A DNA stretch of 18,676 bases from an uncultured Mollicutes bacterium (GTDB taxonomy: Bacteria > Bacillota_I > Bacilli_A > RFN20 > CAG-288), in assembly GCA_900549915.1 (NCBI GenBank), contig URQF01000017.1, positions 1 through 18,676 of the forward strand. The letters are read 5' to 3'. A program made the translations under genes and the position numbers. Below, one piece after another: positions 14,870-18,676 of the stretch. Numbering within the stretch: position 1 is the stretch's first letter; the number at the start of each line of letters is the position of its first letter. The notes under the pieces were generated by a model, which ran no database searches, had not been told where the DNA came from, and worked only from the letters and a program-made list of their open reading frames with translations.

Positions 14870-16399
14870 ATGGATAAAGAAAACATACAGAAAAAGAATC
14901 TTTGGCAGAAATTCGTCTCTCTGTTTGATCCGAGGGATTTGACCAAAGGAAAAATATTCCCTGTCTTAAGGCAGTTCAGGGTTCCGATTATCCTCTCGAG
15001 GATCTTCCAGCAGATTTATTCCTTGACGGATGCTGTCATTGTCGGCAAGTATCTCGATGCAAACCAGGTCGCAGCGGTCAATGATACCATTCCGGTTGTG
15101 GGAAGGATTACAAACTTCGCCATCGGATGTACCGCCGGATTCTCCGTTGTCATTTCGAAAGCAACCGGAGAAGGAGACGAAGAAAAGGCACGAAAAGCCT
15201 TTGTAGCCCAGCTCTTCCTCTCGATTGTCCTGACCATTGCTATTACTATCGCCTGCTACTTCCTGATTGATCCGGTCTTATCCTGGATTAAGATCGATAA
15301 GAATTCTACCGATCCTGCCAGGCAGGAAATCTACAAAGAAGGATTCAACTATATCTTCATCAACTTAGTCTTCGGTTTCTTCAGTCAGATGCTGTATAAC
15401 CTGATTGTTTCCTCTCTGCGTGCGATTGGTGACTCTCTCTTCCCGTTTATCTTCCTAGTCGGTGGAACAGTACTGAATATCCTTGGTGATTTCCTATTGA
15501 TTGTTGTCTTCCCTCTCGGTGTCTCCGGTTCTGCCATTGCAACCGTTGCCTGCCAATTGTTGACAGCTATAATTGCTACTATTTACTTCGTTGTACGATA
15601 CAAACAATTCCGTATGCAAAAAGAAGATTTGCACTTTAATTGGAAAGAAATCGGCTATAACCTTAAGAGGGGACTCCCGCTTGGAAGGCAGGCCTCGATT
15701 CTCTCCATCGGTGTCATTATCAGGTCTTCTTCCGTGATTCCTTTTGATAGGATGGTAAACGGCGGCACGATCAGTGGAAATCCAGCTCAGGTCGGATACG
15801 GAGTTGCCAATAAGCTCTCTGGTATCAGGAGGAGGTTCCAAGGCGCTATTGGAACTGGAAGGCTCTCCTTTATCAGTCAGAACAGGGGCGCCAAAAAGTA
15901 CGATCGCATCAAGGAAGGCTTCAAAGTCGGAGGCCTAAGGATAGTCATCACGACTCTCTTATTGATTCTTTTTGGCTATCTTGTCTCCATTAACGGAGGC
16001 TACTTGTTCCTCTTCCTTTCACAAGACAAAGTAACAGCCGATGTCATCAAGTTCGGAAACACTTATCTCTATACGATTCTTCCTTTCTATCTCTTCTTAG
16101 GAGGTATCTTCTTCGGCCGGAACTGCATCCAGGCCTTAGAAAAGCCAAGGATTCCGCTGATTGGAGGTATTGTAGAACTGATTACCCGTACTGTAGTCTG
16201 TTTGTTCTTGCCTCAGCTTGTCAACCACGGTCCAATCAATGCAAACGCTAGTCTTGCAAGCTATATCTCGGTCTGCTTAGCCGATTCCATAACCTGGATT
16301 GTCTCCTGTCTCATTGTCAGGATTCCGACTGTTGTCAGGATCAGAAAGCTCATCAAGGAGGCTTCTAGCGGCAAGGATATCGTAGACAAAGCAGACTAA
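14870..16399 (+). CDS. MATE family efflux transporter
   Basis: This is a 509-residue inner-membrane antiporter of the multidrug and toxic compound extrusion family, expected to export cationic drugs or metabolites with Na+ or H+. About 12 membrane helices in two MatE halves are visible. The first half begins LMQFMVPIILSMIFQQIYSL (Ms by AGG) with TDAVIVGKYL and SLRAIGDS. The second half has FISQNMGAKKYDRIKEGF, where the M (AGG, 15884-15886) matches the conserved QN-L/M-GA. A stretch of three consecutive AGG codons (15827-15835) gives Met-Met-Met in the middle of the protein. The substrate cannot be told from sequence. It is a single-gene unit; no good terminator is seen before the next gene, which has its own promoter. 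Confidence 0.92.
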   Translation: MDKENIQKKNLWQKFVSLFDPRDLTKGKIFPVLRQFRVPIILSRIFQQIYSLTDAVIVGKYLDANQVAAVNDTIPVVGRITNFAIGCTAGFSVVISKATGEGDEEKARKAFVAQLFLSIVLTIAITIACYFLIDPVLSWIKIDKNSTDPARQEIYKEGFNYIFINLVFGFFSQMLYNLIVSSLRAIGDSLFPFIFLVGGTVLNILGDFLLIVVFPLGVSGSAIATVACQLLTAIIATIYFVVRYKQFRMQKEDLHFNWKEIGYNLKRGLPLGRQASILSIGVIIRSSSVIPFDRMVNGGTISGNPAQVGYGVANKLSGIRRRFQGAIGTGRLSFISQNRGAKKYDRIKEGFKVGGLRIVITTLLLILFGYLVSINGGYLFLFLSQDKVTADVIKFGNTYLYTILPFYLFLGGIFFGRNCIQALEKPRIPLIGGIVELITRTVVCLFLPQLVNHGPINANASLASYISVCLADSITWIVSCLIVRIPTVVRIRKLIKEASSGKDIVDKAD

Positions 16400-16433
16400 G
16401 TCTTTCTTTCCTAAGCCTTCTTTTTCCTTTTTT

Positions 16434-16442
16434 TGCTATACT
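16434..16442 (+). promoter_or_regulatory. Extended -10 promoter of the HNH gene
   Basis: TGCTATACT is an extended -10 element (TG-n-TATACT), and the -35 position is unremarkable. Only 10 bases separate the box from the ATG, leaving a leader of about 3-4 bases. AGGTG at 16446-16450 is too close to the ATG to be a normal Shine-Dalgarno site. Confidence 0.6.
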
Positions 16443-16452
16443 TTTAGGTGAA

Positions 16453-17433
16453 ATGGAAGGATGGAAGCTTAAGTCCGGATTACTGGACGATTCAATTCTA
16501 GAAAAGCAGCAGATTGCCTGTCTAATCAACGGGTTCCTCTTTTCCGACCAGTATAAGACATCGACGTATAAGTATGGCCTGTTCAAGGTCATCCTAGACA
16601 ATATCTTTACGTTGAACGGTTTTACTCTATCCCTGAAGATTGTTGAAAACGATTTTGCAAAGATCTATTGGAACCTTGTCAATGTCGATCATCTTCCTCA
16701 GAGGAAGGAAGGGGTATCTTCCATGGAACGGATAGTCTCTTCCCTTGTTCAGAAATATCCTAGGGTCGACGGGATTCCCTTCGACTCCCTTTCTCCTAGG
16801 ATACGGAAAGAATATCTTTCCAAAGCCGGAAAGATTCCTTCTAAGTATGTCTTAGGTGCCCTATATGGTGATTTTAACGGGAAACTTTACGGTTTTGATA
16901 AGAAGGAGGACAGTCTTGTCTTCAATCCCTGTTTTGTCTCTTATCTGCAGGAGAACAAGAGGGTGTACGATAAGCTCACCGTCTATCAATGGATGCTGTT
17001 CATTGAGAAACGATTGAAAAAGACAAAAGCCGTCATGGGCATTGGAACTAGGCTTGATGAAGTGACAAAAAGGGATCGTTCCTCGCTGGAACGATTCAAG
17101 AAGGAAATTTACCAGACAGAAGGAGAGCATAGATGCTTCTATTGTGGAAAGAAGCTGGAGAACTCCTGTCATCTCGATCATTTTATTCCCTGGTCGTTCT
17201 ATAAGCAGGATGTCTTATGGAACTTTGTCTGTGCCTGTCCCAAATGCAACGAATCGAAGAATAACCGCCTTGCTCCAGACCCTTACCTGCATAAGCTTGA
17301 GGCGAGAAACGCGATTACTTCTTTTAGTCCTCTGCTTCACGGCTATAAGAGAGAAAATCTGGATAACAGGTACCAGAAAGCACTCTTTAACGGAATATCC
17401 ATCTGGATTCCGAAGAGGATGCCCATGCACTGA
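16453..17433 (+). CDS. HNH endonuclease domain protein
   Basis: This is a 326-residue protein with a C-terminal HNH nuclease at about 218-275. It shows CFYCGKKL, then HLDHFIPWSFY (the catalytic DH and the PW typical of the group), then WNFVCACPKCNESKNNRLAP, giving the two CxxC pairs that hold a structural zinc and the final N. The N-terminal two thirds (about 1-210) contain no domain I recognise. Such stand-alone HNH proteins are frequent in accessory regions and are often linked to defence, but nothing next to it (MATE, a membrane protein) confirms that. Transcription is its own, with a nearly leaderless start. The stop is TGA, followed by a terminator. Confidence 0.85.
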   Translation: MEGWKLKSGLLDDSILEKQQIACLINGFLFSDQYKTSTYKYGLFKVILDNIFTLNGFTLSLKIVENDFAKIYWNLVNVDHLPQRKEGVSSMERIVSSLVQKYPRVDGIPFDSLSPRIRKEYLSKAGKIPSKYVLGALYGDFNGKLYGFDKKEDSLVFNPCFVSYLQENKRVYDKLTVYQWMLFIEKRLKKTKAVMGIGTRLDEVTKRDRSSLERFKKEIYQTEGEHRCFYCGKKLENSCHLDHFIPWSFYKQDVLWNFVCACPKCNESKNNRLAPDPYLHKLEARNAITSFSPLLHGYKRENLDNRYQKALFNGISIWIPKRMPMH

Positions 17434-17449
17434 GAAACACCTGTCATTG

Positions 17450-17469
17450 AATACTTGCGGTATTTTTTA
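17450..17469 (+). terminator. Intrinsic terminator after the HNH gene
   Basis: AATAC (17450-17454) and GTATT (17460-17464) form a short stem with loop TTGCG, followed by a T run. Confidence 0.65.
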
Positions 17470-17512
17470 TGGAAAGTTTACCGTTTGTTCTTTATAGCCA
17501 TTAAAATTGACA

Positions 17513-17526
17513 TGTAAGCGCTTTCT
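17513..17526. promoter_or_regulatory. Catabolite-responsive element (cre) for CcpA
   Basis: TGTAAGCGCTTTCT fits the cre consensus TGWAARCGYTWNCW at all 14 positions. A perfect TTGACA (17507-17512) directly precedes it, so CcpA bound here would sit between -35 and -10 and repress. I cannot find a good -10 at 16-18 bases from that TTGACA, so the promoter itself is uncertain. The rest of the 244-base gap before the next gene holds a TACAAT (17581-17586) and a perfect palindrome GTGATATCAC (17594-17603), neither assigned. Confidence 0.7.
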
Positions 17527-17677
17527 CGTGTGCTTGAAGTTGTTTTTTTAGTAAATAAAGTCAAACAAAAAGTGTCGATTTACAATAATTATGGTGATAT
17601 CACTCAAGGAAGATGAGGCTGTGCCGAAAATTTTTAGTCTTGTTATTTTTGGTAAGTTTAAATAAAAGGAGATCATA

Positions 17678-17944
17678 ATGACTGCATTTACTGACTTTGC
17701 AGTGGTGTATTACGTATTAGTATTAATTCTTCAATTTACATGTCTTTTCCTAAAGCCCCACTATCTGTCTACCTTGCCTTTGATTATTACCTGTTCGGTA
17801 GCCCTTGCATTACGAGAAGATAATATCTTCATCCTCTCATTTATTCAGGCAGGTCTTGTTTTTCTGCAAAGGCTTGTTTTATTCATCCTCAGTTATCGGA
17901 AAGATAGCGAGATTAGTAGAAGACAGAGGAGAACATTAAGATGA
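17678..17944 (+). CDS. Small three-helix membrane protein
   Basis: This is an 88-residue hydrophobic protein with three likely membrane segments at about 7-25, 29-45 and 49-72, then a short basic tail (RKDSEISRRQ). AAAGGAGA at 17665-17672 supports the ATG. I recognise no family. Its TGA overlaps the ATG of the next gene (ATGA), so the two are translationally coupled and probably act together at the membrane. A cre site lies about 150 bases upstream, which hints at control by sugar supply. Confidence 0.7.
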   Translation: MTAFTDFAVVYYVLVLILQFTCLFLKPHYLSTLPLIITCSVALALREDNIFILSFIQAGLVFLQRLVLFILSYRKDSEISRRQRRTLR

Positions 17945-18676
17945 AGAAGGAATTAATCAATAGACTGATTGGAATCTGTCTTTCCGTCACCGCCCTTGCA
18001 AGGACTATTGCTTCTGTCACAGTCTATGCAATCGGCAAAAGCAAATACAGTACAATCAGGCTCGATGCAAATTGTTACTCTACTATTAATAGTGAAGACA
18101 CTCTTGAAGCAGAATTAGACAAGCAAAAGCTGACAAGGAAGCGTTCCTTCTTAAGTGGTTCCTGCCAGATTTCAATTGATGAGACAAAGAAGGTCGATAC
18201 CTTTTATAGGGATGGAATATACTTTGACGAAAAAGGTAGCATGAGCCACAGGAAAAGGCAGCTTACTGAAGACAAGTATCAAATTAATCGGCAGAGAAAA
18301 GAAGACTCTGTTAAATCCTATTCGGGAGTCAGGCTATATGGCTTCTTTTCCGCTCTTTCGAGATTAAATCTGAAAGAGGGGGAAATGATTTCGGCAACAG
18401 ATAACTATGTTTATTCTCTAGAGCCAAATAGTCACTTTTATAAAGACGGAAAGTGGCAAGAAGTTGACGAAAAAATCAGCGGGAACTATGCAACAATTGA
18501 TGTCCTGGATGCAAATAGAAACTGGAAGAGCAGACAATACATTGAACGGAGTACATTATGGGTAAAAAAAATAGAATATGCAGTTCTTAGTCTAGCATTA
18601 TTGTGTGGAACAAAAGAATTAGATTCAGAGCCAAAGATAAATCATTCATTAATCTCTGCAGTAAAAAGAGAAGCGG
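17941..18676 (+). CDS. Secreted or membrane-anchored protein, unknown function, 3' partial
   Basis: An open frame of 245 codons starts at the ATG overlapping the previous stop and runs off the window without any stop. The N-terminus has a basic MKKELINR, then a hydrophobic stretch of about 20 residues (IGICLSVTALAMTIASVTV), a signal peptide or membrane anchor. The rest is hydrophilic with no Cys-based or catalytic motif that I can name; a less polar segment (YAVLSLALLCG) lies near the edge. At least six AGG codons occur, as in the neighbouring genes, so it is native to the recoded genome. Coupling to the small membrane protein suggests a joint role, otherwise unknown. Confidence 0.75.
   Translation, partial: MKKELINRLIGICLSVTALARTIASVTVYAIGKSKYSTIRLDANCYSTINSEDTLEAELDKQKLTRKRSFLSGSCQISIDETKKVDTFYRDGIYFDEKGSMSHRKRQLTEDKYQINRQRKEDSVKSYSGVRLYGFFSALSRLNLKEGEMISATDNYVYSLEPNSHFYKDGKWQEVDEKISGNYATIDVLDANRNWKSRQYIERSTLWVKKIEYAVLSLALLCGTKELDSEPKINHSLISAVKREA

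Noticed and set aside
72..18676. Stop-codon reassignment (TGA to Trp, as in mollicutes)
   Set aside because: TGA ends recF, the HNH gene and the small membrane protein at sensible places, TAG ends gyrA and the ATPase, and Trp is always TGG.

Overview
The window comes from a low-to-mid GC Firmicutes-type genome. It carries a yaaA-recF-gyrB-gyrA cluster, serS, strong AGGAGG Shine-Dalgarno sites and TTGACA/TATAAT promoters. Its most striking property is the genetic code: the codon AGG reads as methionine, not arginine. At nearly every position where a universally conserved Met of a well-known family is expected (GyrB RPG-M-YIG and VVI-M-TDADVDG, GyrA R-M-AQ, RY-M-LV and G-M-AT, P-type ATPase MGALGSDAAIE, SerRS motifs, DUF4143 motifs) the codon is AGG. 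Every conserved Arg I checked is CGT, CGC, CGA, CGG or AGA. In gyrA I count about 24 in-frame AGG against 4 internal ATG. TAA, TAG and TGA all act as stops. AGG as the dominant Met codon was reported for a clade of uncultivated Bacilli (Shulgina and Eddy, eLife 2021, computational screen of genetic codes). The window most likely belongs to that clade, probably a gut metagenome-assembled genome. Standard-code translations show Arg wherever AGG occurs, so those residues are wrong; below I write such residues as M.

Layout. 1-1892: a possible foreign or chimeric fragment of about 72 bp on the minus strand, then a zinc/cadmium-type P-type ATPase lacking its N-terminus, ending in a terminator. 1956-4733: a 12-bp tandem repeat array lies upstream of an AlbA_2/Schlafen-type ATP-binding regulator. 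That gene is convergent with a DUF4143 ATPase, and a shared bidirectional terminator separates them. 4862-7026: a large lipoprotein and a SmtB/CadC-like ArsR metal sensor, both on the minus strand. 7166-13356: the plus-strand operon yaaA-recF-gyrB-gyrA, tightly packed with 10-bp and 8-bp overlaps. The dnaA-dnaN pair that usually precedes yaaA in Firmicutes is not here; arsR stands in its place. 13415-16399: serS with a strong terminator, then a MATE exporter. 16453-17433: an HNH endonuclease. 17678-18676: a three-helix membrane protein overlapping by ATGA with a secreted protein that runs off the window end, preceded by a perfect-consensus CcpA (cre) site.

How the genes relate. YaaA, RecF and gyrase are the replication, repair and supercoiling core. 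SerRS and MATE are independent housekeeping and transport units. The AlbA_2 regulator, the DUF4143 ATPase and the HNH nuclease look like accessory genes. The first two place AGG at conserved Met positions, so they are adapted to the recoded genome rather than freshly acquired. Three genes (DUF4143, arsR, HNH) have -10 boxes so close to their ATG that leaderless or near-leaderless mRNAs are predicted. No tRNA, rRNA, insertion sequence or CRISPR array was recognised, and no gap longer than 300 bases lacks a gene.
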